A stretch of 64,000 nt of DNA from an uncultured Clostridia bacterium (lineage in GTDB: Bacteria; Bacillota; Clostridia; TANB77; CAG-508), in NCBI GenBank assembly GCA_934169725.1, contig CAKPOF010000001.1, positions 310,001-374,000 on the forward strand, given 5' to 3'. This document shows positions 53,394 through 61,886 of this stretch, one piece after another; the stretch's first letter is position 1, and each line of letters opens with the position of its first letter. The notes beneath the pieces were generated by a model, which was not told the origin of the DNA, ran no database searches, and saw nothing but the letters and a program-made list of their open reading frames with translations. Both the position numbers and the translations under genes were made by a program.

Positions 53394-53813
53394 TTAGTAT
53401 TTAATTATTTTAGGCATATCATTCGAATAATCCATATTATCTTTTAGTTCAAATCTTTCCTTTCTATTATTATAATTATAAGCACTCGAGCAATTTTTTC
53501 TTATAGAAACTTTGGATATAGGACTAAAATAAGAAAGTTCTATTGAAGCTTGTCTATGTAATTCATCCATAATTGCTTTTTCTTCCATTTGTTTTTTATT
53601 TCTTTTTTTCTTCATAATTTCTTTCGTTTGTTCATTGTGTTTTTTATAATTTTCTTCTTTTCTATTAGCTTTTTCTTGCTTATATAAAGAGGATTTAGAC
53701 AAAACTCTGCTAATCTGACTAATAGATAAATTTACTTTTGTACTAATTTCTGATACAGTTAGTTTACCTTTAAAATACAAGTTATAGATTAATTCATTTC
53801 TCTCTAAATCCAT
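53394..53813 (-). CDS. Helix-turn-helix DNA-binding protein
   Basis: The protein has 139 residues. The N-terminal helix-turn-helix (about 3-40) reads LIYNLYFKGKLTVSEISTKV with LSISQISRVLSKSS. A very basic helical linker follows (about 45-80), then a polar tail. The fold resembles sigma-70 region 4 or Hin-type helices. The ribosome site is weak (GGGAGCTG about 20 bases before ATG 53813), so the start may be different. It is probably a regulator of the integrase module. Confidence 0.7.
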   Translation of the reverse strand: MDLERNELIYNLYFKGKLTVSEISTKVNLSISQISRVLSKSSLYKQEKANRKEENYKKHNEQTKEIMKKKRNKKQMEEKAIMDELHRQASIELSYFSPISKVSIRKNCSSAYNYNNRKERFELKDNMDYSNDMPKIIKY

Positions 53814-54043
53814 TTTTTTTATAATAAATCAGCTCCCAAAATTATAATGCAAAAATTTGCTAACATGTTTTAAATATAGAAAACTTTATATAAAGACTTG
53901 AAAAAAGTGCTTATATAATGTATACTAATATTGACAATAAACATTAATTAACAATATTGTCTATTGACAATTTAATATATATCATATTATTGTCGTGACT
54001 GTCAATAGTTTTTATAAAAAAATAAAAGTTTTTTGGAGGAAAG

Positions 54044-55024
54044 ATGGAAACAAATAATAAGATAGAATTGTACATAAATGAAAACTTAAAAGAGGAACAA
54101 ATAAAAGTACCTATGTTAGATTATGAAATAAACGAGGAGGGAGATTATCAATATACTACAAAAATTTATGAGCAACCTAATAAAATAGGAAGTTTACTTT
54201 TAGATTTTATACAAAAAGACCTAAAAGAAATGTCTTATTTCATTTTTAGATTTTATGGATTTCAAACATTAATAACTGAAACGGAAAGAAAAGAAATATT
54301 AGCTTTAAATCCAAATGAAAATAAAGAATTAGACAATAAAATGAATAAGCTATATAATAACTATCAAAAAGAATTTAAAAGCTTTAAAAGCCAAATAATC
54401 AATATTTTGGAATATTGCTTGTTTAATGAGAAAAAAGAATTAGAAGATTTAAGTCCGTTAGAAAAATTGCACATATTTATCAATACAAATTCAATAGAGC
54501 GATATTCAATTTTAACATATAATAAATTTAGTAAAACTATAAAACTAAATAAAAATACTTCTAAAATGACAGAAAAACAACTAATAAAAATTTCAAAAGA
54601 TAAAGAAAATAACCGATATGGTATTCAAGAGATTTACGAAATTGATAATTTTTATAATTTATTATTTTTAGAGTTATACTTTATATTACAAGAACGAACA
54701 TACCTTAAAAAGTGCAAAAACTGTGGGAAATACTTTTTAACTACTAATTCAGCAGTAATTTACTGTGATAATGTATTTGAGGATAATAAAACTTGTAGGG
54801 AAATTGGAGCAAGTAAAGTATTTACTAAAAATCTAGAAAAAGATGAAGCATATAATTTATATAGAAAGATATATAAAAAGAAACAAGCATTAGCTAAGTC
54901 AAAAGGTGAAAGTTTTGAAATAGAGTATAATAGGTTTAGATATCAAGGAAAGAATAAGAAAAACGCGTATAAACTAAAAGAGATTACTAAAAAAGAATTT
55001 ATGGAATGGTTAGAAGAACAATAG
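54044..55024 (+). CDS. DUF6076-like protein with zinc-knuckle motif
   Basis: The protein has 326 residues. The first two-thirds are helical and charged, with no clear domain. The C-terminal part holds LKKCKNCGKYFLTTNSAVIY (near 221-240), then CDNVFEDNKTCREIGASK, a Cys4-type knuckle, and a basic helix region ending KEFMEWLEEQ. This Cys pattern with TCREIG is what I recall for DUF6076, a family found in mobile elements of Clostridia with no known role. It is divergent from the integrase group with a strong TTGGAGG ribosome site. Confidence 0.65.
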   Translation: METNNKIELYINENLKEEQIKVPMLDYEINEEGDYQYTTKIYEQPNKIGSLLLDFIQKDLKEMSYFIFRFYGFQTLITETERKEILALNPNENKELDNKMNKLYNNYQKEFKSFKSQIINILEYCLFNEKKELEDLSPLEKLHIFINTNSIERYSILTYNKFSKTIKLNKNTSKMTEKQLIKISKDKENNRYGIQEIYEIDNFYNLLFLELYFILQERTYLKKCKNCGKYFLTTNSAVIYCDNVFEDNKTCREIGASKVFTKNLEKDEAYNLYRKIYKKKQALAKSKGESFEIEYNRFRYQGKNKKNAYKLKEITKKEFMEWLEEQ

Positions 55025-55224
55025 TATTATGATACGGTAGTATCTCCAAACTGTCATAAAGTTAGAACTACAACTTGATGAACAGTATTTGTTCTAGAGG
55101 AGCTATTTATTTTACAGAAAAATTATCAAGTTTTATCCAATAAGTTGAATTATTCAAAGTGAAATAGTTTGTTATGTAAAAAATAAAACATTAAAGGCTT
55201 TTATATAAAGTATAATTTATATTG

Positions 55225-55253
55225 TTGTATTTTTTTTACTATTATGCTAAAAT
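55225..55253 (+). promoter_or_regulatory. Promoter of the peptide/exporter operon
   Basis: TTGTAT (55225-55230), a 17-base T-rich spacer and TAAAAT (55248-55253) lie 35 bases before the peptide start codon. The stretch from 55025 to this promoter holds no gene I can support. Confidence 0.55.
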
Positions 55254-55288
55254 TCTTTTAGATAATGAAATAATAAAAAGGAGACACG

Positions 55289-55414
55289 ATGGAAAAAGAA
55301 TTAACATCTAAAATTTTCATGGTTTATCATAAATCAAATAACATTAAAAAAGAAAGTGAAAGGGACAAAGAGAAAGAAAGCGATTCGCACATAAGACAAA
55401 GGGGAGAAAGGTAA
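55289..55414 (+). CDS. 41-residue peptide, possible secreted or signalling precursor
   Basis: ATG 55289 follows AAAAAGGAGACACG, a strong ribosome site at correct spacing. The product starts MEKELTSKIFMVYHKSNNIK and continues with a highly charged Lys/Glu/Asp-rich half ending HIRQRGER. It has no cysteine and no hydrophobic signal peptide. Its TAA stop shares a base with the ATG of the ABC exporter (TAATG), so the two are translationally coupled. A tiny gene fused in this way to an exporter gene is the usual layout of peptide export systems, so it may be the exporter's substrate or its leader. It is not homologous to a class I recognise. Confidence 0.6.
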   Translation: MEKELTSKIFMVYHKSNNIKKESERDKEKESDSHIRQRGER

Positions 55415-57012
55415 TGAAAGAGTTAATAAAAATTGTTCCAAAGAAATTGTTTATATATTCTATAATTTTTAATACGTTGTATTCAATAGCAGATTATGGT
55501 GAATCATTTGTATTATCATATTTTGGTACAAATCCATTAACATTAGATAAGTTAATTAAATTAGCTATTTGCATTTTGATCACACATATAATTATGCTTA
55601 TTGCTGGAAAAGTAGCATCCTACATAGATAATATTAATAATCAAAAAACACAAACGAAAATACAAAAATATTATTTTAATAAATTACAATCTATGACAAT
55701 GGAACAAATTTCAAATACACATACAGGATATATACATAAATTAATAACGAATTTATCATTTTACTTTTTTGAAATGACATGGCAATTTGAAATAAGTGTT
55801 ATTCCTTTAATTATTGGTGGAATTTCTATTTTGGTTATGGTTTGTAAACAATCAATTATAACAGGAGTAATATGTGTTTTTATATCAGCACTAGCTGTTT
55901 ATTTAAAATATATAATGATAAAGAATAAACAAAAATTTCAAAAGAAAGTAAATGAAGCAGAGTCAAAATATAATGCTACTTTTATAGATTTTATACAAAA
56001 TATAATTGCTATAAGAAAATTGAATATATATAAATTTTGCAATGATAAAATAACAGAAAATTCAGAAGAATATTTAAAAGTAACAAAAATAAATGAGAGA
56101 AAAAGATCAAATGTAAATGGCATATTTACAGGTCTAATGGACATTTTATATTTAGTAGTAATTATTAGTACAATTATAATGGTTTCAAATGGAGAAGATG
56201 GATTACCATATTTATTATTTTATTTATCAGCTATTGGAAAATTATATTCAAATTTGAATAGTCTAGTTAGACTAATAGATATAACAGAAAGATATAAAAC
56301 AGCAAAAAAACAATTAGATGAATATTTTAAAGATAATAAGAAAATAAAATTATTGGATAAGTTTGAAAATATTAAATTAAAAAATGTTATATTTTCATAT
56401 ACAAAAGATTCAACAAAAATAAAAATACCAGAGTTTATATTAAATAAAGGAGATAAGATTAGTATTAAAGGAGAATCAGGACAAGGAAAGACTACAGCAA
56501 TGAATATACTAGCAGGTTTATATCCACTAGAAAAAGGAGAGCTGCTGGTTGATAATCAATTAAAAAAAGATTGCCGAATAGATTTAGTATTTGTATCACA
56601 AGAAGTTGAACTATTTGATTTAAGTATAAGAGATAACTTATGTTTAGGAAAAGAAATTCCAGAAGAAAAAATAGTGCAATTACTTGATGAGGCAGGATTA
56701 ATGAATTGGTATAAAGAGTTACCAAATGGACTTGAAACGATGGTGGGAGAAAAAGGAATAAAATTGTCAGCAGGTCAAAAACAAAGACTAAATTTAATTA
56801 GAGGAATATTAATAGATAAAGAATTATATTTTTTTGATGAACCTACATCAAATTTAGATATAGTATCTGAAGAAAAAATGACAAGTATGATTAAAAAATA
56901 CTTAAATGATAAAACTTATGTAATAATTACACACAGACCTAAAATTGCAGAATTATGTAATAGACATTATGTTTTTGAGGAACATATGATGAAAGAACTT
57001 ATCAAAGTATAG
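55414..57012 (+). CDS. ABC exporter (membrane domain fused to ATPase)
   Basis: The protein has 532 residues. The N-terminal six-helix exporter domain (about 15-300) has LAICILITHIIMLIAGKVAS and LPYLLFYLSAIGKLYSNLNS. The ATPase domain (about 325-530) has Walker A IKGESGQGKTTAMNILAG near 348-365, Q-loop FVSQEVELFD, signature IKLSAGQKQRLNLIRG near 449-464, and Walker B LYFFDEPTSNLD near 470-481. It works as a homodimer. There is no N-terminal C39 peptidase, so it does not cleave leaders itself. The order peptide, exporter, two unknown genes points to export of the small peptide or immunity to it. Confidence 0.88.
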   Translation: MKELIKIVPKKLFIYSIIFNTLYSIADYGESFVLSYFGTNPLTLDKLIKLAICILITHIIMLIAGKVASYIDNINNQKTQTKIQKYYFNKLQSMTMEQISNTHTGYIHKLITNLSFYFFEMTWQFEISVIPLIIGGISILVMVCKQSIITGVICVFISALAVYLKYIMIKNKQKFQKKVNEAESKYNATFIDFIQNIIAIRKLNIYKFCNDKITENSEEYLKVTKINERKRSNVNGIFTGLMDILYLVVIISTIIMVSNGEDGLPYLLFYLSAIGKLYSNLNSLVRLIDITERYKTAKKQLDEYFKDNKKIKLLDKFENIKLKNVIFSYTKDSTKIKIPEFILNKGDKISIKGESGQGKTTAMNILAGLYPLEKGELLVDNQLKKDCRIDLVFVSQEVELFDLSIRDNLCLGKEIPEEKIVQLLDEAGLMNWYKELPNGLETMVGEKGIKLSAGQKQRLNLIRGILIDKELYFFDEPTSNLDIVSEEKMTSMIKKYLNDKTYVIITHRPKIAELCNRHYVFEEHMMKELIKV

Positions 57013-57033
57013 AAATATATAAGGAGAATAGAA

Positions 57034-58020
57034 GTGAAAAATAGTGAATTAAAAGTGAATTATTTAGATGAAAACACTTTTTGGCATATTACAAGCAAGT
57101 TAAATATAGAAAGTATTCAAAAAAATGGATTAGTGCCACGAGATGGAAAAAGAAATGGAAAAAGTACTAGTGCAGAGGACCCAGTACCTAGAGTATTCTT
57201 CAGTCAAGGACTAGAAGGAGTATTAGCACAAGCAAACAATTTAGCTTTTTTGATAAATGAATTTGTAAAAAATATAGAAAGAACAAATGAAGGCGATAAT
57301 GGAAAAAATGTTAAAGAAAAAATGCAAGAATTTCTAAATAATTCTGTAAACAATGAAATTGAAAAAAAAGAGGCTAAAAATGGTGGATTTATAGATATAG
57401 CTAATTTTATAAAAGGAGACATTTTTAAAAATGGGATAAACAAAAATTTGAATGAACAAGATTTAAATAAAATTATATATAATATTACAAAAACTATATG
57501 GAAAAATGATGTATGTTTGAAAGCAAATTTAAAAGAAAATGTGGATTATAGTTGGAATGATACTAATTATTCTGCTACAGGAAGCAAAAAAAGACCAATG
57601 ACAAAAAAGAATATGCATGCATTTGAAGGACATATAGTTACTACAGATATTATAGAGATAATAACAGATGAAAACGGAAAGCCAAGAACAACATGGGATG
57701 TATTTAAAGAAATGGCAATGTTTTACAAAAAGGAACATCCTGACAAAGAATATTTACCAGTAGAAGAATGGCAATCTGGATATATGGATGAAAATGGCAG
57801 AATTGTTTATACAGGAGAAATTAATCATGAAAAAGATTATTTAAGCATGTTTATTGAAATTGAGAAAGGTGAAAATGAAAAGATAGAATTAAGAAATATT
57901 GCTAAGAGTTTTGCTAAAGATAAAGAGGTAGCATTAAAAAAAGAAGATGTTAAAGTAATATTTGAAGAACTAGAAAAAGAAAATGAGCATATACAAGAAA
58001 GCCCTAGTCTATCAGAATAG
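57034..58020 (+). CDS. Unknown protein with ADP-ribosyltransferase-like N-terminal signature
   Basis: The protein has 328 residues and a GTG start seven bases after AAGGAG. The N-terminus reads FWHITSKLNIESIQKNGLVP (about 12-31), then a gap and VPRVFFSQGLEGVLAQ (about 49-64). The pattern [YW]-H-x-T, N-x-x-S-I, G-L-x-P and then F-F-S is shared by enzymes of the ART superfamily such as DarT and KptA. The middle part (about 80-160) is helical and variable. A later conserved-looking part reads RPMTKKNMHAFEGHIV and KEHPDKEYLPVEEWQ. No signal peptide is seen, so it acts inside the cell. I know no described family for it. An NAD-using peptide or RNA modifier is one idea, unproven. Confidence 0.55.
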   Translation: MKNSELKVNYLDENTFWHITSKLNIESIQKNGLVPRDGKRNGKSTSAEDPVPRVFFSQGLEGVLAQANNLAFLINEFVKNIERTNEGDNGKNVKEKMQEFLNNSVNNEIEKKEAKNGGFIDIANFIKGDIFKNGINKNLNEQDLNKIIYNITKTIWKNDVCLKANLKENVDYSWNDTNYSATGSKKRPMTKKNMHAFEGHIVTTDIIEIITDENGKPRTTWDVFKEMAMFYKKEHPDKEYLPVEEWQSGYMDENGRIVYTGEINHEKDYLSMFIEIEKGENEKIELRNIAKSFAKDKEVALKKEDVKVIFEELEKENEHIQESPSLSE

Positions 58021-58031
58021 GAGATGATTAT

Positions 58032-58508
58032 ATGACACAAGTTGAAAAAAAGGAATATCAAAAGGCATATGTAGAATTATATGAAATAATAAAAGTTCTA
58101 CCAGAAGAAGAACAAGAGAAAATTCCTAAATTAGTTTTAAAAAACTTAAAAAATAATATGGACAAAGAATATAAATTTACACTAGATAAAGAAAAAGATA
58201 TATTAAATCAAAAGTATAGAATTGAAACAAAAGCATTATTTATAGAATTATATGAAAGATATTTATTATCAAAAGAAGATAGTGATTTTTGGTGGAAATA
58301 TGATAAAATTTGCAATAACATGATTGAAGAAGAAAAAAGAATAAAATATAATTCTGATAATATTTTTAAAAATAGAAAATTAGAAAGAAAAGAGTTGATA
58401 ATTAATAAAAAAGAAAATGAGAGTAATTTACCTATTGAAATAAAAAAGGAAAACATTTTCATAAAATTTTTGAATTTTATGAAGAAAGTAATTTTGAAAA
58501 AATATTAA
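58032..58508 (+). CDS. Small helical protein of unknown function
   Basis: The protein has 158 residues. The first half resembles a compact helical module: YVELYEIIKVLPEEEQEKIP, then KLVLKNLKNNMDKEYKFTLD and ETKALFIELYERYLLSKEDS. Proteins with the pattern PEEE..KIP followed by K-x-Y-x-F recur beside small export systems in Clostridia, as far as I recall, but have no known role. The C-terminal half is Lys/Asn/Glu-rich and ends in a short amphipathic or hydrophobic helix, IFIKFLNFMKKVILKKY. The ribosome site AGGAGATG lies 11 bases after the previous gene, so it is the last gene of the operon. Confidence 0.6.
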   Translation: MTQVEKKEYQKAYVELYEIIKVLPEEEQEKIPKLVLKNLKNNMDKEYKFTLDKEKDILNQKYRIETKALFIELYERYLLSKEDSDFWWKYDKICNNMIEEEKRIKYNSDNIFKNRKLERKELIINKKENESNLPIEIKKENIFIKFLNFMKKVILKKY

Positions 58509-58603
58509 TGGAACTTACAAAGTAGGCTTTATCGAGAAATGAGTAAAAACATTAAGCAAATAAATCATTTAACGAAAAAGTATTTCGATTAATCTGCGCA
58601 TAT

Positions 58604-58632
58604 TTTTAGCCTAGATATATTCTAGGCTAAAA
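58604..58632. terminator. Bidirectional terminator
   Basis: TTTTAGCCTAGA (58604-58615) and TCTAGGCTAAAA (58621-58632) are perfect inverses with a five-base loop. The hairpin separates the peptide operon from the convergent gene at 58633. Confidence 0.85.
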
Positions 58633-59604
58633 TCATTCAGTAACATCATCAATTTTAAACCCATTAAGTTCAATATAATCTTTTTCTAAACATTCTTCAA
58701 TAGTAGATTTATCGATAATAATAGTATGACAATTTTTAATTAAATCTGTCAGATATTTTTCATCTTCTGGAAAACAAATAAAATACATTTTATCTCTATA
58801 GCTGGAATTAATATCAAGAAAATTAGACAAATAACCAATTTGATTAATGTCTAGAAATAGCATAATCTTTAAGTAAAGTTCATTATCCACTAAAAAGTCC
58901 ATATGTCTAAAATCAGTATATTCAACATCATGTCTTTTGGATAAGTCACTAATCATAAAATTCCTAATTTTATCATAATTTCGAATGATTCTTTTATTAA
59001 AATCATTATATTCAATTAAATACAAGTGTTTATCGCTAAAGCCAAAACTTTTTTTATAGTATAAAATTTTTTTTATATCATTTGTAAAAATAATAGAATT
59101 ATAAAATTCTCGTTCTTTCTTTAAATCATAATGAAGAGAAGTAATATATTTATCATCTTTTTCTCCATAGACAGAATAAACAGTATAAAAATTTTGGTCA
59201 AAAGTTAAAAGACCTAAATATCTTCTGGAATCTTGTGTAGGAGAATTTCTATCTTTTAAATGCCAACTAGGTATAAAATTCATGGTACTACTAAATTTGG
59301 TGAAAGCTGCAATATCACTAATCACTTTTAATCTTTCTATATTATTTGGATTTCTGCAATGTATTTTAATTTCTGTACCGATTTCAGTTAGAAACTCTTT
59401 TCCTTTTCTGCCTAAAGCAATTTCTCTGTGTTTTAGTCTAGTTAAATACTTTTCTTTCACTAGATGACATATTCTTTTTTCTTGATAGGTTTTGGTGCCA
59501 TAAATATATCTTGTGTTATCTAAAGTAATTGTCTTATAATCTGCTAAAAATTCTAATAACTCTACATCTCTTTCTTGTAAAATCAATCCTCTTTCCATTT
59601 TCAT
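58633..59604 (-). CDS. Winged-helix protein, possibly replication-relaxation family
   Basis: The protein has 323 residues. The N-terminal winged helix (about 8-75) reads LILQERDVELLEFLADYKTI with YIYGTKTYQEKRICHLVKEK and ALGRKGKEFL. This pattern opens the replication-relaxation proteins of plasmids and conjugative elements. The remainder is an alpha/beta domain with strands such as KHLYLIEYNDF and KMYFICFPEDEKYL. The start ATG 59604 follows GGAGGTG; a second ATG is at 59598. Its place in the element fits a role in replication or transfer. Confidence 0.55.
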   Translation of the reverse strand: MKMERGLILQERDVELLEFLADYKTITLDNTRYIYGTKTYQEKRICHLVKEKYLTRLKHREIALGRKGKEFLTEIGTEIKIHCRNPNNIERLKVISDIAAFTKFSSTMNFIPSWHLKDRNSPTQDSRRYLGLLTFDQNFYTVYSVYGEKDDKYITSLHYDLKKEREFYNSIIFTNDIKKILYYKKSFGFSDKHLYLIEYNDFNKRIIRNYDKIRNFMISDLSKRHDVEYTDFRHMDFLVDNELYLKIMLFLDINQIGYLSNFLDINSSYRDKMYFICFPEDEKYLTDLIKNCHTIIIDKSTIEECLEKDYIELNGFKIDDVTE

Positions 59605-59673
59605 TACACCTCCAGTCTTTCTAAAATCAAATTTTCCAATAACCCATTTATTTACTCAATAAACTGTACCTTT

Positions 59674-59711
59674 GTAGAGGTCCCATATACTTTCGTATAT
59701 GACACCTCTAC
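59674..59711. other. Strong GC-richer hairpin, possible origin or nick site
   Basis: GTAGAGGT and ATATAC pair with GTATAT and ACCTCTAC around a TTTC loop, with one internal mismatch bulge (CCC/GAC). It is not followed by a T run on either strand, so it is not a terminator. It lies upstream of the replication-relaxation-like gene, in the 59605-59820 gap, where an origin of replication or transfer would be expected. Confidence 0.4.
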
Positions 59712-59820
59712 TCTAGACAAATAAATTTTGAACAAATAATGTTGTAAGTATTGAAATATTAATATTCTAGTTATTAATGACCATAGCAAAAAAATATTGG
59801 AAAAAATCTTCAAAATTTTG

Positions 59821-60429
59821 CTATGGCCATTTGTTAATATCTGGTAAATTATTGTTAATAAAACTTATAATTTTATCAGCTTCTAAAACAGAAACTTCGA
59901 TATGGGGAATATCAGAATAAAATCCTTGTACCATATAACAGCAATTAAATAAATTATCGTCTCTAATTACACCACCATGAATAAGCCCATCTTGAATTGG
60001 TTTAATAGTTCTATTATCAGCATCCCATACTTTTCTTTTTTCAAATATTTTTACAACTACAATTACAAATTTGTCATAAAATAATCTTTCATAAGGTTTC
60101 GTTATTTCTGCAATATTTAAAATTATTTGCTTGTGTGTATAAGATGACCTATTTTTTAGATTAGGTAATTTTTCTGGTATATATAAAGATAAAACATTAT
60201 TTTTTAGACTTGCTTTATATTCATTGTTTATAAAGTGAATTTCATTTACTGGGTATGTATTATTTAAAAGATTAACTTGCTCATAAATTTCAAATCTGCA
60301 TTTTTCTAGTCCATATAAAAATCTTTCTAGTTTCTTGTCAGTGGGACTAATATATGGATATTTCAATACATTATTCAAAGACTTACTTAAATTTTCTAAT
60401 AAATTATATAATTCATTTGGAATTTGCAT
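59821..60429 (-). CDS. RusA-like Holliday junction resolvase (probable)
   Basis: The protein has 202 residues. The C-terminal half has WDADNRTIKPIQDGLIHGGV followed by IRDDN. This matches the RusA active-site pattern Asp-x-Asp-Asn, Lys, Asp-Gly-Leu, Gly-Val, Asp-Asp. The N-terminal half (about 1-100) is an added helical domain not found in classic RusA (about 120 residues). RusA proteins resolve Holliday junctions and are often carried by phages and mobile elements. The ribosome site is GAAAGGAGCTG. A CCATAGCAAAA inverted repeat overlaps its 3' end (59781-59826). Confidence 0.55.
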   Translation of the reverse strand: MQIPNELYNLLENLSKSLNNVLKYPYISPTDKKLERFLYGLEKCRFEIYEQVNLLNNTYPVNEIHFINNEYKASLKNNVLSLYIPEKLPNLKNRSSYTHKQIILNIAEITKPYERLFYDKFVIVVVKIFEKRKVWDADNRTIKPIQDGLIHGGVIRDDNLFNCCYMVQGFYSDIPHIEVSVLEADKIISFINNNLPDINKWP

Positions 60430-60491
60430 AAAAATCAGCTCCTTTCAAGCTAAAATGAAATTTGTTAAAAATAAAAAAGACCATTATAGTC

Positions 60492-60983
60492 TTAAAAAAT
60501 ATTGGCATATAGTTTTTCGAAATCTTCAGAAGAATAAATTCTTCTATTGTCATTAAACCTATTTTTATAGTTATTATATTTATTATTATTTATATATTTG
60601 TTGTTTTCGACTAGGGGAGTAGTATCTTTTGAACTAGAATTATTATTGTAGTTGCCTATATGAGTAGTCGATTTTGAATAGGTAGGGTTGTCATATTTGA
60701 CAAGTGGTATTATTTTTCTATTTATAATTTGTCTAGTTGTATCTTGAAAGTTTGTTATTACTTGAACATATTTCTTTCTGGACAAACTACTTATTAATTT
60801 TGACACTCTTGTATCAGATAAATTTATAATGGTTGCTATATATTTATTTGTTATACTACAATAGCCATCGTTTTTACTAAAAAATAAAATTAGGGAATAG
60901 ATATATTTTTCTTTATCACTTAAATGCTCGTTCGTTAGGATTTCATAAGGTATCCATAGACCTTTTAAATTGTTTTCTTGCAT
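60492..60983 (-). CDS. Helix-turn-helix replication-type protein
   Basis: The protein has 163 residues from ATG 60983, with AAGGTGAG upstream. The N-terminal winged helix (about 5-85) reads GLWIPYEILTNEHLSDKEKY with YCSITNKYIATIINLSDTRV and SKLISSLSRKKYVQVI. This is the layout of the helix-turn-helix domain at the front of plasmid and phage replication initiators (RepA/DnaD-like). The rest is an Asn/Tyr-rich disordered tail (about 110-150). It is probably involved in replication or regulation of the element. Confidence 0.6.
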   Translation of the reverse strand: MQENNLKGLWIPYEILTNEHLSDKEKYIYSLILFFSKNDGYCSITNKYIATIINLSDTRVSKLISSLSRKKYVQVITNFQDTTRQIINRKIIPLVKYDNPTYSKSTTHIGNYNNNSSSKDTTPLVENNKYINNNKYNNYKNRFNDNRRIYSSEDFEKLYANIF

Positions 60984-61008
60984 ATTCTCACCTTCTTTCA
61001 TAAAAAAT

Positions 61009-61038
61009 AAACATACTAACATAAAAATCAGTATGTTT
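61009..61038 (-). terminator. Terminator of the DUF6414-ending operon
   Basis: AAACATACT (61009-61017) pairs with AGTATGTTT (61030-61038). On the minus strand a T-rich run follows. It lies 26 bases past the stop of the DUF6414 gene. Confidence 0.65.
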
Positions 61039-61063
61039 AAAATATGTAATACATATAAAATAA

Positions 61064-61873
61064 TTACAAATAAATTGCTATAGGAACAACTATAATGGCA
61101 GGGCTTTTTACAATATCTGAAATTTCTTTAGGCATTGTTATCTTATTTTTTCTACGTTGCTGTCTATTTTGAGGTATGCTTTTTAATGTATTCTCCAAAT
61201 TTGACAAAGATAATTTTTCGTTGTCTGCAAGTCTTCTATTGATTTTGCATAAAACAGTAACTTCCCCTTGTAATTTACTAATGTCTACATTTAGATTATC
61301 TTTTTCTATGTAACTAACAATAGAATACTTTTTATCATTATTAAATTTCATTAAGCAAGGAATTTTTTCAGCTTTCTCACTTTCAGCAAGTTCTACAAAA
61401 CTATCAACCTTTTTTAAATCTTTTTCTTTAATATAAGTTTGCCCTGTCATTTTTTCTGCTATATTGGCCATATTTTTTAAAGTATTAGCAGTGTTAGCTA
61501 AACTTATTAATTTGGGTAATTCTAAATTTATAACTATTTCAATTATTTCATCTTTTTCAAAACTCTCCCATATTTCAGAAGTTATATAATCATAATATAT
61601 TTTACCATCTTGATAATTTTTTATTTCTTCGTATAGTTGTTGAAACTTCATAGCATCTGTAACGATTACTTTCTTAGTAGTTTCTATATTTTTTTCTCTC
61701 CCTATTTCACCAGTACCATTTACCGCCTCAATACCAGCACTAACACCAGCACCTAGTTTACTAGTTATCTTTTCTATGATAGTTGTTTCATATTCTTCTC
61801 CTAGAATTGCACCTAAACTATCATTTATAAATTCTTTATCTAAATATAAAAATTTTCTTAATTTATAACTCAT
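61064..61873 (-). CDS. DUF6414 family protein
   Basis: The protein has 269 residues. The N-terminus LRKFLYLDKEFINDSLGAIL (about 5-24) is the pattern I associate with DUF6414. A Gly/Ala/Glu stretch follows (about 35-60), then helices and a C-terminal beta part with YSIVSYIEKDNLNVDISKLQ and VTVLCKINRRL. The last residues are hydrophobic (SPAIIVVPIAIYL). The function is unknown. It follows rloB by 13 bases with its own AAAGGACAG ribosome site, so it is the third gene of the defence-like operon. Whether it is needed for that system is unknown. Confidence 0.65.
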   Translation of the reverse strand: MSYKLRKFLYLDKEFINDSLGAILGEEYETTIIEKITSKLGAGVSAGIEAVNGTGEIGREKNIETTKKVIVTDAMKFQQLYEEIKNYQDGKIYYDYITSEIWESFEKDEIIEIVINLELPKLISLANTANTLKNMANIAEKMTGQTYIKEKDLKKVDSFVELAESEKAEKIPCLMKFNNDKKYSIVSYIEKDNLNVDISKLQGEVTVLCKINRRLADNEKLSLSNLENTLKSIPQNRQQRRKNKITMPKEISDIVKSPAIIVVPIAIYL

Positions 61874-61886
61874 AAAAACTGTCCTT

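Noticed and set aside
55025..55224. A second small peptide gene before the exporter operon
   Set aside because: No frame of useful length with a ribosome site was found in this stretch.
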